Below, piece by piece: positions 17,650 through 27,126 of a stretch of DNA of 64,000 bases. The position numbers were made by a program, and so were the translations under genes. Origin of the DNA: Anaerovibrio lipolyticus (GTDB lineage: Bacteria > Bacillota > Negativicutes > Selenomonadales > Selenomonadaceae); the NCBI RefSeq assembly GCF_021531495.1, contig NZ_JADYTY010000001.1, positions 62,001 to 126,000 on the forward strand. The letters are read 5' to 3'. Within the stretch, counting starts at the first letter, position 1, and every line of letters starts with the position of its first letter. The notes under the pieces are model-generated. The model had not been told where the DNA came from. It saw nothing but the letters and a program-made list of their open reading frames with translations, and ran no database searches.

Positions 17650-18324
17650 ATGCTGCTTTTTACCTATTATGGCCATGCTGCCTTTGCTTTGAACAATGCC
17701 AAGCGCAAGCTGTTATTTGATCCATTTTTTACGGGAAATCCTGCTGCTACTACAGCTGCAGATGTAATTACCTGCAATTATATTTTGGTTTCTCATGGTC
17801 ATGGAGATCATCTAGGGGATACCGCCAATATTGCCCAGAAAACCGGGGCTACGGTTATTGGCTGTCCAGAGCTGTTGGAGGCCTGTCAGGCTGAAAATGG
17901 CCACGGCATGAATATTGGCGGCAAGGCAGATTTTGATTTTGGCTCCGTCTATATGACACAGGCCATACACAGCAGCGGTATTCCAGGCCTGCTGTCCTGC
18001 GGTTTTGTGGTATCTATGGAGGGAAAGAATATCTATTATGCAGGAGATACTGCCCTCTTTAGTGATATGGAACTGATAGGCAAACGCTTTGCTTTGGATT
18101 GTGCTGTCCTGCCTATAGGAGATAATTACACTATGGGTATAGAGGATGCAGCTGAGGCAGTAAAGCTTCTAAAGCCGAAGCATGTTATTCCGGTGCACTA
18201 CAATACCTGGCCAGTAATTCAGGCTGAGCCTGAAGAGTTTAAGACACTGGTGGAGGCAGAGACTACCGCTAAGGTCCATATTCTCCGCCCAGGAGACAGT
18301 ATGGATTTGTCGGAATTAAAGTGA
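17650..18324 (+). CDS. UPF0173 family metal-dependent hydrolase (MBL fold)
   Basis: This is a small metallo-beta-lactamase-fold hydrolase of the UPF0173/YtkL type with unknown substrate. The metal motif VSHGHGDHLGD lies near residue 50. A downstream Asp is in YYAGDTALFSDM and a His is in VIPVHYNTWP. The start at 17650 follows AAGGAG at good spacing; an upstream in-frame ATG at 17629 precedes that site. The 224-residue length is typical. miaA begins one base after the stop codon. Confidence 0.9.
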   Translation: MLLFTYYGHAAFALNNAKRKLLFDPFFTGNPAATTAADVITCNYILVSHGHGDHLGDTANIAQKTGATVIGCPELLEACQAENGHGMNIGGKADFDFGSVYMTQAIHSSGIPGLLSCGFVVSMEGKNIYYAGDTALFSDMELIGKRFALDCAVLPIGDNYTMGIEDAAEAVKLLKPKHVIPVHYNTWPVIQAEPEEFKTLVEAETTAKVHILRPGDSMDLSELK

Positions 18325-18325
18325 G

Positions 18326-19267
18326 GTGACAGCACTGGAAAAACTACTGGTACTATTAGGGCCTACAGCCTCCGGCAAGACCGCTCTGTCTATACAGCTG
18401 GCTCATGCTTTGGATACAGAGATTATCTCTGGAGATTCCATGCTGGTTTATAGGGATTTTAATATAGGCACAGCTAAGCCTACTCGTCAGGAAATGGATG
18501 GAATACCTCATCATATGGTGGATATTCTGCCCCCTGATGCCAGCTTCAATCTCATGGATTTTCTTACCCAGGTAAAAGGGATTATTACCCAGCTGAACCA
18601 GGCAGGGAAGATTCCCTTATTGGTAGGAGGCACAGGTCTTTATATTCAGTCCCTGCTGGAAGGCTATGAGCTGAATCAACAGCAGGAGGATAGTGAATAT
18701 CGCCGGAAGCTGGAGAAGCTGGCGGAGACTAAGGGCAGGGAATATGTCCATGCCATGCTGGCTCAGGCCAATCAAGAGGCAGCGGCAAGATTGCATCCCA
18801 ATGATTTGCGACGGGTGATAAGAGCCTTGGAGGTTCATCATTTAGGTGGCAGCGAGGTTTCCCAAAGCAAAATTGGCCACAGTTATGATGCTTATGTAGC
18901 AGGTCTGGGGTGGGAACGCAGTCAGCTTTATGATAGAATCAATCAGAGAGTAGATATTATGCTGCAGCAGGGCTTAAAGCAGGAGCTGCAGAAGCTGGTA
19001 ACAGCTGGCGTGCCATTAGATTGTCAGGCTATGAAGGGCATTGGCTACAAGGAAATGCTGCCAGTCATACAAGCCGGGGAGAACACCCCTGAATTTGTGG
19101 CAGCAGTGGAAAAAATCAAACAGAACAGTCGTCATTTTGCTAAAAGGCAATTGACCTGGTATAGGAGAATGTCATATATTCATTGGTATCAACCAGCACT
19201 GTACAAGGATACAGAAGGCTTGGCAAGTAATATGCTGTGGGATATAAGGCGTTGGATACATAAATAA
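18326..19267 (+). CDS. miaA: tRNA dimethylallyltransferase
   Basis: MiaA adds an isopentenyl group to A37 of tRNAs that read UNN codons. The P-loop is GPTASGKTALS near residue 12. The substrate motif reads SGDSMLVYRDFNIGTAKPT; the more usual Gln in DSMQVY is Leu here. The motif RLHPNDLRRVIRALE is present. At 313 residues it is full length. The GTG start follows the previous stop by one base, and hfq follows, a widespread miaA-hfq order. Confidence 0.96.
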   Translation: MTALEKLLVLLGPTASGKTALSIQLAHALDTEIISGDSMLVYRDFNIGTAKPTRQEMDGIPHHMVDILPPDASFNLMDFLTQVKGIITQLNQAGKIPLLVGGTGLYIQSLLEGYELNQQQEDSEYRRKLEKLAETKGREYVHAMLAQANQEAAARLHPNDLRRVIRALEVHHLGGSEVSQSKIGHSYDAYVAGLGWERSQLYDRINQRVDIMLQQGLKQELQKLVTAGVPLDCQAMKGIGYKEMLPVIQAGENTPEFVAAVEKIKQNSRHFAKRQLTWYRRMSYIHWYQPALYKDTEGLASNMLWDIRRWIHK

Positions 19268-19288
19268 AGAGGTAGGAGAAAAATAATT

Positions 19289-19534
19289 ATGACTAAAGCA
19301 ATTAATTTACAGGACAGCATTCTCAATCAGGTAAGAAAAGAGAATATCGGCGTGACAATTCATTTGGTGAATGGCTTTCAGATTAAGGGCTATGTAAAGG
19401 GCTTCGATAATTTTACTGTAATCATGGACTCTCTGGGCAAGCAGCAGCTGGTGTATAAGCATGCTATTTCCACCATTACTATGAGCCGTCCTGTGGATAA
19501 TTTTGAGAAGAAGGCTGAGGGCGTAGAGCGTTAA
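19289..19534 (+). CDS. hfq: RNA chaperone Hfq
   Basis: Hfq is a hexameric Sm-like RNA chaperone that helps small RNAs pair with mRNAs. The Sm1 region includes [18 protein letters not shown] and the Sm2 region includes the signature YKHAISTI. The 81-residue length is typical. AGGTAGGAG lies upstream of the ATG. It sits directly after miaA and two bases before dut, so all three are probably co-transcribed. Confidence 0.97.
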   Translation: MTKAINLQDSILNQVRKENIGVTIHLVNGFQIKGYVKGFDNFTVIMDSLGKQQLVYKHAISTITMSRPVDNFEKKAEGVER

Positions 19535-19536
19535 TA

Positions 19537-20001
19537 ATGACAGCAAAAAGACAGCGAGGCTTTGAGATTGTCAGCAAGTACAAGGATGCAGGCATAGAAT
19601 TGCCTGTACGAAAGACAGCAGCCAGTGCAGGCTATGATTTGCAGGCAGCAGAGGATGTGATACTGCTGCCTCATGCTGTTACTATTGTACCAACTGGTCT
19701 TAAAGCCTATATGCAGCAGGACGAGTATTTAGGACTTCATGTGCGGTCAGGCTTTTCTATCAAAAACAAAATCAGCTGTATTAATAATCAAGGTATTATA
19801 GATGCAGATTATTATAATAGTCCCGGCAATGAGGGACATATTATGGTGCCTTTGATTAATCATGGTGAGGAGCCAGTGCAGGTTGCCAAGGGTATGCGGA
19901 TTGCCCAGGGAATCTTTTATCGCTATCTAACTGTAGATGGAGATGCTGCTGGTCAGGGAGCACAGCGCACAGGAGGCTTTGGCTCCACAGGAGAAAAATA
20001 A
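19537..20001 (+). CDS. dut: dUTP diphosphatase
   Basis: This is a trimeric dUTPase that hydrolyses dUTP to dUMP, keeping uracil out of DNA. Conserved motifs are visible in order: AGYDLQAAEDV, HVRSGFSIKN, QGIIDADYYNSPGNEGHI (a longer variant of motif III), GMRIAQGIF and RTGGFGSTG. The length is 154 residues. Hfq ends two bases upstream, and the rarA start is one base beyond the stop. Confidence 0.92.
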   Translation: MTAKRQRGFEIVSKYKDAGIELPVRKTAASAGYDLQAAEDVILLPHAVTIVPTGLKAYMQQDEYLGLHVRSGFSIKNKISCINNQGIIDADYYNSPGNEGHIMVPLINHGEEPVQVAKGMRIAQGIFYRYLTVDGDAAGQGAQRTGGFGSTGEK

Positions 20002-20002
20002 A

Positions 20003-21343
20003 ATGGACATGGGCTTTGACTTGTTTGCCGAAGCAACGGCTGCTGAGGAAAAAAAGAATAAAAATAAATATGAGCCTTTGGCCCAGCGGATGCGGCCAAG
20101 AAATTTTCAGGAATTTATTGGTCAGGAGGAATCTATGGGCAAGGGAAGGTATCTGCGCCGTATGATTGAGCAGGATCAGCTGCCCTCCATGATACTTTTT
20201 GGCCCTCCTGGTACTGGTAAAACCACTATAGCCATGATGATTGCCGGCATTACCAACAGCAATTTCAAAAGGCTTAATGCAGTATCCTCTGGTATTGGGG
20301 ATATTCGGAAAATTGTGGAGGAAGCTGCTGACCAGCGGAAGTTTTATCAAAAGAGAACCATCGTTTTTATTGACGAGATCCATCGTTTTAACAAAAGCCA
20401 GCAGGATGTATTGCTGCCCTATGTGGAGGATGGCCGTCTAACCCTGATTGGAGCCACTACGGAAAATCCTTTTTTTGAGGTGAATCACGCTCTCCTAAGC
20501 CGGGTAAGACTGGTTAGATTATATTCTCTCACTGATGGGGAAATCCGTCTCCTTATCAAGCAGGCACTGGCCGACAAGGAACGGGGCCTGGGCAGTGAGG
20601 AGCTGGAATGCCGTGAGGATGCTATGGAGGCATTGGTACGCCTTTCTGGTGGCGATGGTCGTATGGCCCTGAATCTTCTAGAGCAGGCAGCCTCCATGAC
20701 AGAGACTGGCGGTGTTATAGATATGTCTCTTTTGGAGAATATCTTTGGACAAAAGGTGCAGTATTATGATAAAAAGGGGGACAATCATTACGATACGGTT
20801 TCCGCCTTTATCAAAAGTATGCGGGGCAGTGATCCCGATGCCGCCATTCATTATCTGGCTCGCATGATTGCCGGGGGAGAAGATCCTAATTTCATTGCCC
20901 GGCGAGTGGCTATCTGCGCTGCCGAGGATGTAGGCAATGCAGATCCTATGGCCTTGGTAGTGGCTATGTCAGCAGTTCAGGCTGTGCAGTTTGTGGGGAT
21001 GCCAGAGGGACGAATCCCCTTGGCCGAGGCTGTAACCTATGTAGCATCGGCTCCCAAGAGCAATGCTGCCTATCTGGCCATAGATGAAGCCTTGGGAGAA
21101 GTGCGCCGTCAGGACTGTGGCTCAGTACCAGCCCATCTACGGGATGCTCATTATAAGGGAGCCTCCAAGCTGGGACATGGGTTGGATTATATCTATCCCC
21201 ATGATTTTCCGGGGCATTTTCAGCCACAACAGTATTTGCCAGACAAGCTGAAAAACAGGGTATATTACCATCCTAGCGATAATGGTAAGGAAAAGGAAAT
21301 CAAAAACTACCTGAAGGAATGTTGGCCTCAAAAGGAAAGATGA
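20003..21343 (+). CDS. replication-associated recombination protein A (RarA/MgsA) AAA+ ATPase
   Basis: RarA is a clamp-loader-related AAA+ ATPase that acts at stalled replication forks. Walker A is GPPGTGKTTIAMMI near residue 75 and Walker B is IVFIDEIHRFNKSQQD. Sensor and C-terminal segments such as ARRVAICAAEDVGNADP and HYKGASKLGHG are typical. I start at ATG 20003 after AGGAGA; this gives 446 residues. It is the last core gene before the accessory block, apart from the small gene that follows. Confidence 0.93.
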   Translation: MDMGFDLFAEATAAEEKKNKNKYEPLAQRMRPRNFQEFIGQEESMGKGRYLRRMIEQDQLPSMILFGPPGTGKTTIAMMIAGITNSNFKRLNAVSSGIGDIRKIVEEAADQRKFYQKRTIVFIDEIHRFNKSQQDVLLPYVEDGRLTLIGATTENPFFEVNHALLSRVRLVRLYSLTDGEIRLLIKQALADKERGLGSEELECREDAMEALVRLSGGDGRMALNLLEQAASMTETGGVIDMSLLENIFGQKVQYYDKKGDNHYDTVSAFIKSMRGSDPDAAIHYLARMIAGGEDPNFIARRVAICAAEDVGNADPMALVVAMSAVQAVQFVGMPEGRIPLAEAVTYVASAPKSNAAYLAIDEALGEVRRQDCGSVPAHLRDAHYKGASKLGHGLDYIYPHDFPGHFQPQQYLPDKLKNRVYYHPSDNGKEKEIKNYLKECWPQKER

Positions 21344-21385
21344 GGCCGCTGGCTCTCAGGCAGTTGTTTGAAGGAGTACATATAA

Positions 21386-21616
21386 ATGAAAACTATGACT
21401 GAATCTGAGTTGCGAGCCGGTGTAATCTTCGGAGATAATATCAGCGATGAATATGTCTATATGCCTGCCAGCGAGCTGGGGGTAGAAACTCCCATCTGTG
21501 TCTATGAATATTCCCTCCAGCGGGAGGATGTGCAGATGGCAGAGGCTCTGGACATCATCCGCCGAAGAAGTCTAAAGCCAGTAAAACATCCAAGATTGGG
21601 CGAAAGCTCCTGCTAA
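21386..21616 (+). CDS. small conserved-looking protein of unknown function (76 aa)
   Basis: I do not recognise this family. The protein is acidic and begins MKTMTESELRAGVIFGDN; the C-terminal part is helical and basic (ALDIIRRRSLKPVKHPR). It has no membrane segment or cysteine motif. Its reading frame is supported by a second, partial copy of its 3' end at 28211-28263 that keeps the same frame and stop codon. A strong terminator follows. It marks the left edge of the accessory block. Confidence 0.6.
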   Translation: MKTMTESELRAGVIFGDNISDEYVYMPASELGVETPICVYEYSLQREDVQMAEALDIIRRRSLKPVKHPRLGESSC

Positions 21617-21670
21617 AAAAAGCATGATGCCAGGTCACAAAGTAAAAGTGACTAAGCATCATGTTTTTTT
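21561..21670 (+). repeat. left copy of a 110-bp flanking direct repeat
   Basis: The last 18 codons of the 76-residue gene plus its terminator recur at 28211-28323. About 42 of the first 50 bases match, and the terminator stem arms are almost identical. The copies bracket the four-gene module between them. Confidence 0.75.
21623..21670 (+). terminator. intrinsic terminator of the 76-residue gene
   Basis: CATGATGC pairs with GCATCATG, with a second inner stem GTCAC/GTGAC, and seven T residues follow. Confidence 0.85.
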
Positions 21671-21847
21671 GTGCGTTATTATAAAAATAAATATAAAAGG
21701 ACATATTTTGTACTTTTGAATCGTTATAATGAAATCAAAATAAACCATTTCAACACAGAAAGTCACTATGAATTTTTTATATTTAAAGGAATTGTCAAAA
21801 AAATGTCGAATACAATTAACATGATATGATAGCAAGAAGGTGAGATA

Positions 21848-23011
21848 ATGAAAAGCCAACAGATTAAATTTATGGCCTTAGGGGGTGGACAAAGAGTAGG
21901 AGCTAGTTGCTATTACATGGGTTTGGGAAATAATCATATTTTATTAGATTGTGGTATTGGCTACGCGTCAGGGATTAAACAAAATCCTGTGCTGAATGCT
22001 TTGCTAGGGGTGCCAGGCATATATAGTTTATCCCAGCTATCCGAAATCTATATATCTCACGCACATTTAGACCATAGTGGTTATTTGCCAGAGATGTTGC
22101 ATCAACTGCCTAATACGAAAATATATATGACGGAATTAACAAGGAGATTGTTAAGATATCAGTACTCGGAGGAAAATTATCAAAGACTGATGCATCTTAA
22201 TCCCTACGTAGTCCAATATATTTTGGAGGCTTTGGAGAATCGTTGCTGTTCCATCAATTATGCGCAAAAAATCCCCTTTAAGGAATATGAGGTGGAATTC
22301 CTTAGTGCTGGACATATACCAGGAGCAATGATGACATTATTCCGTTATGGTGGCAAAAACATTCTTTATACAGGAGATTATGCCGTAGAAGAAAGTCTGC
22401 TGACAGGCGGTTGTGATTGGCCACGGGATAATATTGATTTGATGGTCATATGTGGCTTGCACGCCAAGCATCCTTTAGGTGGTGGTGGCAATATACAAAA
22501 CGCTATTCAGGCTATCAAGGGGGAAATTCAAAAAAGTCTATGGCGTGGAGAAAACATTTATTGTCAGGCACCTCAGCTTAGCAAGGGAATAGAAATATTA
22601 GCCATGCTAAATGAATTTGTCTCCAAGGATATCAAAATATATATTGATGAAGGAATCTATAATTTGATTGGTGAAATGGAGACATTTAATCTGCAAATGC
22701 TGCAGCGTAACAACTACAGGCTCAGCGAAAATAGCAATTTGTATGATAGATGTATTGTTCTTTCAGCTAGAAAAAAACCTAGATTTTTGGATCATTTTTC
22801 ATACATAAAGGCAGATTACTCATTGCATGATACCTTTGAGAACACCCTGAATTTTATCAAAAAAATTAATCCCCAGCAGGCAGTTATTGTCCATAGTCCT
22901 AATAATAGTGATTGTGAGCTAGAAACAGTGGAGCAAAGATTGATGTATGATGCGGAATGCAGAACCCAATTTTTATTTCCCGAGGAGCAGGAATTATATT
23001 CATTCTTTTGA
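21848..23011 (+). CDS. MBL/beta-CASP-like metallohydrolase, first gene of module A
   Basis: The protein (387 residues) has a metallo-beta-lactamase domain with the motif SHAHLDHSGYLPE near residue 72, a later His in SAGHIPGAM and an Asp in LYTGDY. A beta-CASP-like insert follows (CQAPQLSKGIEILAML), ending near VIVHSPNN. This layout is that of RNA-processing nucleases of the CPSF/RNase J superfamily, but the region is short and its nuclease activity is unproven. The start follows AAGGTGAG. It lies 44 bases before the GrpE-like gene, in an operon with an Hsp70, which is an unusual partnership. Confidence 0.72.
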   Translation: MKSQQIKFMALGGGQRVGASCYYMGLGNNHILLDCGIGYASGIKQNPVLNALLGVPGIYSLSQLSEIYISHAHLDHSGYLPEMLHQLPNTKIYMTELTRRLLRYQYSEENYQRLMHLNPYVVQYILEALENRCCSINYAQKIPFKEYEVEFLSAGHIPGAMMTLFRYGGKNILYTGDYAVEESLLTGGCDWPRDNIDLMVICGLHAKHPLGGGGNIQNAIQAIKGEIQKSLWRGENIYCQAPQLSKGIEILAMLNEFVSKDIKIYIDEGIYNLIGEMETFNLQMLQRNNYRLSENSNLYDRCIVLSARKKPRFLDHFSYIKADYSLHDTFENTLNFIKKINPQQAVIVHSPNNSDCELETVEQRLMYDAECRTQFLFPEEQELYSFF

Positions 23012-23055
23012 GTATACTTAGATATAAAATCATATGCAAAATGGAGGAATTTAGT

Positions 23056-24177
23056 ATGAATTGTGCAAGTGAAAGGAAATTCAAGGAGTTGCTGGAGCAT
23101 ATCCACCATAGTCTGGAGATGAAGAAACGCCGTGTTAATGGCGATGATTTCGTGGAGGAAAGCAAAATATTGGCTACGGTTCTGGCTCACCCAGATGATG
23201 GTCCAAGAATGTGGAGCGATATGCTTAGTAAGGAATTATTCACTCATATTGGCGAGGAAGATGTTCTAAAGGTATTGCGTTATACCTATCCAAGATTAAA
23301 CAGTCCAGCGGATAGAAATAAAATAATTCCTTTGGTGTATGAAGTGGCTACAGCATTTAAAGAGGCTATAGAGCAGGGACAGGAAAAAAATTATGCCATA
23401 TTTGTAGAGGCAAGGGATAAAATCCTTGCTATGGGCAAAAACCGCACTGTGCCTAGACTGATGGTTCTGGCAATATTTAATACATGTACTGAGTTGAATC
23501 GGCTGGAGAATTTAGAGGTGGTATACAGCTTCCGGGATACTGTGGCCAAATATGTGCTCTTCGACATGTCGGATGCTTTAGCAGGTTATTGTGATGCGGA
23601 AATCAAGCATTTTAGCAAGTCTGGCGCAGAAGCTGGCTCTAATCGCAAGGGGGGAGCTGCAAGGAAGAGTAACTCACGGCAGGATAGCTATGAGGCAAAG
23701 CTCAGTCAGATGGAAGAAATGGCTGAACGAAATCGTATGATGCTTCAGGATATTCAAGATGAATTTGATGAACAGCTGCAGGAAACAAAGGTGCAGGAAT
23801 TGACGGCCTTTTTTGCTAAACTAAATTCCGACAAATACGGCTGTATATTGGATTCACTGTTGCAGGTGCGCAAGGGGGTAGCATTGCTCAAAAAAGAAAA
23901 TTTTGTCCTGCCCCCAGAAATAAGTGGACTATTTATTTTGATACAGAAAATGACTCAGTTTGTAATGGATAACCATATTAATCCTATTATGAAGCCGAAC
24001 TCAGTTCAGGAGATGACTGCCAAGGAGGCTGAGCTTTGCGATTATTCAGGGACAGCCTTTACCAGTAGCGAAGATAAAAAACTGGTAAGGGTAGTATCGC
24101 CAGGTTGGTTATATAAGGATAAGGATATTCGTATTGCAAGACCAAAGATTCAGGAGGTTGTGGATGATGGCAAATGA
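23056..24177 (+). CDS. helical/coiled-coil protein with a GrpE-like C-terminus
   Basis: The 373-residue protein has an all-helical N-terminal half (to about 195), a basic low-complexity linker and then a coiled coil around residues 215-255 (MEEMAERNRMMLQDIQDEF). The C-terminal 60 residues, with YSGTAFTSSED and RVVSPGWLYKDKDIRIARP, have the shape of the GrpE beta domain, whose typical ending is a GY segment followed by RPA. I infer an exchange factor for the Hsp70 encoded next. The genes overlap by 11 bases. ATG 23056 follows GGAGG. Confidence 0.55.
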   Translation: MNCASERKFKELLEHIHHSLEMKKRRVNGDDFVEESKILATVLAHPDDGPRMWSDMLSKELFTHIGEEDVLKVLRYTYPRLNSPADRNKIIPLVYEVATAFKEAIEQGQEKNYAIFVEARDKILAMGKNRTVPRLMVLAIFNTCTELNRLENLEVVYSFRDTVAKYVLFDMSDALAGYCDAEIKHFSKSGAEAGSNRKGGAARKSNSRQDSYEAKLSQMEEMAERNRMMLQDIQDEFDEQLQETKVQELTAFFAKLNSDKYGCILDSLLQVRKGVALLKKENFVLPPEISGLFILIQKMTQFVMDNHINPIMKPNSVQEMTAKEAELCDYSGTAFTSSEDKKLVRVVSPGWLYKDKDIRIARPKIQEVVDDGK

Positions 24178-27073
24178 AAAAATAACTGATTTGTGTATTG
24201 GCATCGATTTGGGGACGACAAATTCTGTTCTGGCTACTGTGAATCAGAAGCCTAATGGAGATTTGGTAAGTTCAGTTGTAGATTTGAAGCGAGCCGTGGA
24301 TGTTTATACCTGTAATGGACAGGTAAAGCCCCAATTTGAGAAAAGATCAACATTGCCTTCTTGTATATACTACAATGAGGACAAAGGCTACTACCCTGTA
24401 GTGGGGAATTTTGCTAAGGATAGATATGCGGTACGTCCTCATCTGACAGTCAAATCTATTAAAAGTCATATGGGAGAGAAGGATATTTCCCATCTAGGCT
24501 ATGCTGATGAACTGCCAGATAAGACACCAGCAGAAATTTCGGCGCGAATCCTGCAGCATATGCTGAAGGAAGCAAGTGGAATTTTCCATCATCAGATACA
24601 GGATGCAGTAATAACAGTTCCTGCAAACTTTGATTCTATTATGGTGAAGGCAACTAGAGATGCCGCAGCTTTAGCAGGAATCAAGGTGGTAAATGATGAT
24701 GGCACAGAACGTCCTATTATTTTGGAGGAACCTAAGGCGGTTTTATATGATTTTATCAATAAGGCAGCTAACGGCGAGATTTCAAATTATATTTTGGATC
24801 TTAGCACAAAAAAGAATGTAATGGTTTTTGATTTGGGTGGAGGCACCTTGGATATTACTCTTCACGAGGTTAGAAGGCGTGAAGATAATCCAGAAATTAT
24901 CAAGGTTGATGATATTGCCATTAATCGTTATACACTGTTGGGAGGCGATAATTTTGATCAAGCTCTGGCAGAAAAAATGTACGATAATTTTTTATTGCAA
25001 TATGCAAATAAAGAGGATATTGTGCGTAAACTAAAAAAGGATAAAAAAGCTATTATGTCTCAGCTTTTGGTATACGCTGAGAATTTGAAGCTTGATTTGA
25101 GCACATCCGTCGAAAATGGCGGCATAGGCAGTTCCGATAATGATGGCTGGGGATGGGATGATGAAGGTCAGGACGGCTTTGATGTAGGTGGTAATGTAGG
25201 CAGCACTGGCTATAGCTATGATGATCATTTCACCCAGGAAGATTTGGAAACTGTTTTCAGACCATTTATGGGAGAAAATCTTTCCCTAAAGGATTACAAG
25301 AATATTGAAAATATTGGTGTTTTGGAAAATACCAATAATATTGTTTATCCAATTTTGGATGTATTGCATAAGGCGTCTAAAAAACTGGGCACAGATGAGG
25401 TTCAGGTAGATGGTGTTATTCTTAATGGTGGTATGTCCAAATTTTATATGGTAAAGGATAGACTAAAGGAGTTATTTGGTTTTCCGCCCATAGAGGCGAT
25501 GGATCCTGATTTGGCAGTGGCCAGAGGTGCTGCGGTATATCACTATTATTTGAAGAAAACTCGGTACGCTATTAGTGATGATATGCGTACTGTAGGGGTT
25601 GATAGCAGTGAGTCACTTCCAGCCTCGGCAAAGGAAGCTGCCAAGCCACAGCAATCAGCAGGGACATCCTATGGCATTAGACGAAATCTACCAGAACAAA
25701 AGCCTGTACCGCAACGGGTAGAATGGGGCCGGAATATTATCAACGAAAGCCTCTACCTAGGCATGAGCAATAATACCAGAGATGAAATCATTGCTGCAGG
25801 AACGGAGCTTCCCTATAGCTCTAGCTTGCTGACGGGATTTCAGCTTCAGCCATGTGCAAAAGGCGGGAGGATAGATGTTCCTATTCAAATAAGGAATATT
25901 GATGGAAAAACCTTTAGAACTATTGCCAGTGGGCAAATCAATTTCTCACAAAAATATCCTAATGGTTCCTATGTGGTTCTCAAGGTAGATGTAAGCAGCA
26001 GTAAGATTATTACCCTACAGGCATGGACTTGTGGAAAACCTGATGGAGAGTGTGTAATAGAAAATGGTATTTGCAAAATAGAGATTTCAGATAATGAAAA
26101 GCTGCGCCAAAAGAAAAAGCTGGTACAGGAGTCAGGCAACAAAATGCATCCTGTATCTGCCTTGAATTCTCTGCGTAATGTACTTATGCAAAAGAAAAAG
26201 CAGAGATGGTCTAGAGACAGTCAGAAGGAGAAATCTGCGATTGCCAGACAGCTGGCAACCCAGATTGTCAACTGCAGTAATCCGGAAGATTTTGCTGATC
26301 CAATTATTAAAGGCATTTATGATTACAATAGCTGTGAGGAATATCGTTGTCGTTTGTTTACCATTGGAAGAAAATTAAGTGTGTATTGGACAGATAGGGA
26401 GAAAAATCGTTTGTCTGATGCTGCTCTTGAAGTTTTGGTAGCAGATGTGGAAGGCTTGAATTTGGGCTTGTCACGGGGCGGAGAGATTATAAGTACTAAG
26501 GTACAGGCCATCTATGCCCTAGCTGTTTGTGGAACAGCCAATCAAATAAGTAGATTGAAGTCATTGCGCAACAAGCCGGGGTATGTAAATTCCTGCTTAT
26601 ATGCCTATGGCATGGCTCATGTGGACATACCATGGCTTGTAGACCAGCTTGCCAGAGATTGTGATATTCTCCTAAAGGGGCATGGCAAGCGGAATGTCCA
26701 AAATAGCGCCCACGCAGTAGGTTTGGCCTTTAGGGATTATAGCTGTTATGATAAAAATGAAGAAAAGTTGAGAAATTCTGCCGCAAGTTGGCTGTTAAAG
26801 GCCTTACAAGCAAGTGATATTAGCAACACTGAAACTTTTTGCTGCATCATCGCTTTAGGTTTGGTTTGCGACCAGAGACGGGACAATAAAATTACCGTTG
26901 CCAACATGGAGGAAGCAGAAAATGTTCTTACTCATATTGAAAGATATGTGTATATGCAGGATGCAGAGATAGCTAGAAAATGCGCAGATATAGCTTTGAA
27001 ATTGATTGGGGGGGAACAGCTGAATCAGCTAGAGGAACAGTTCCTGTTGAAGAAATTGGAAATTGCTGATTGA
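24167..27073 (+). CDS. large Hsp70 family protein with helical C-terminal extension
   Basis: The N-terminal part is an Hsp70 actin-like ATPase: GIDLGTTNSVLATV near residue 12, VFDLGGGTLDITL near 220 and LNGGMSKFYMV near 420. A Gly/Asp-rich insert (about 318-352) interrupts the domain. A substrate-domain-like beta region follows (about 525-640). The remaining 320 residues are helical and repeat-like, resembling HEAT-type arrays, in place of a DnaK lid. At 968 residues it far exceeds DnaK (about 630). The RBS GGAGG serves ATG 24164 or 24167. It overlaps the GrpE-like gene. Hsp70 identity is firm; its role is not known. Confidence 0.85.
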   Translation: MANEKITDLCIGIDLGTTNSVLATVNQKPNGDLVSSVVDLKRAVDVYTCNGQVKPQFEKRSTLPSCIYYNEDKGYYPVVGNFAKDRYAVRPHLTVKSIKSHMGEKDISHLGYADELPDKTPAEISARILQHMLKEASGIFHHQIQDAVITVPANFDSIMVKATRDAAALAGIKVVNDDGTERPIILEEPKAVLYDFINKAANGEISNYILDLSTKKNVMVFDLGGGTLDITLHEVRRREDNPEIIKVDDIAINRYTLLGGDNFDQALAEKMYDNFLLQYANKEDIVRKLKKDKKAIMSQLLVYAENLKLDLSTSVENGGIGSSDNDGWGWDDEGQDGFDVGGNVGSTGYSYDDHFTQEDLETVFRPFMGENLSLKDYKNIENIGVLENTNNIVYPILDVLHKASKKLGTDEVQVDGVILNGGMSKFYMVKDRLKELFGFPPIEAMDPDLAVARGAAVYHYYLKKTRYAISDDMRTVGVDSSESLPASAKEAAKPQQSAGTSYGIRRNLPEQKPVPQRVEWGRNIINESLYLGMSNNTRDEIIAAGTELPYSSSLLTGFQLQPCAKGGRIDVPIQIRNIDGKTFRTIASGQINFSQKYPNGSYVVLKVDVSSSKIITLQAWTCGKPDGECVIENGICKIEISDNEKLRQKKKLVQESGNKMHPVSALNSLRNVLMQKKKQRWSRDSQKEKSAIARQLATQIVNCSNPEDFADPIIKGIYDYNSCEEYRCRLFTIGRKLSVYWTDREKNRLSDAALEVLVADVEGLNLGLSRGGEIISTKVQAIYALAVCGTANQISRLKSLRNKPGYVNSCLYAYGMAHVDIPWLVDQLARDCDILLKGHGKRNVQNSAHAVGLAFRDYSCYDKNEEKLRNSAASWLLKALQASDISNTETFCCIIALGLVCDQRRDNKITVANMEEAENVLTHIERYVYMQDAEIARKCADIALKLIGGEQLNQLEEQFLLKKLEIAD

Positions 27074-27126
27074 AAGGTCAGGAACTATTTGTCAATTTAA
27101 AACATTTTAGAGGATTGGTAGAATAC

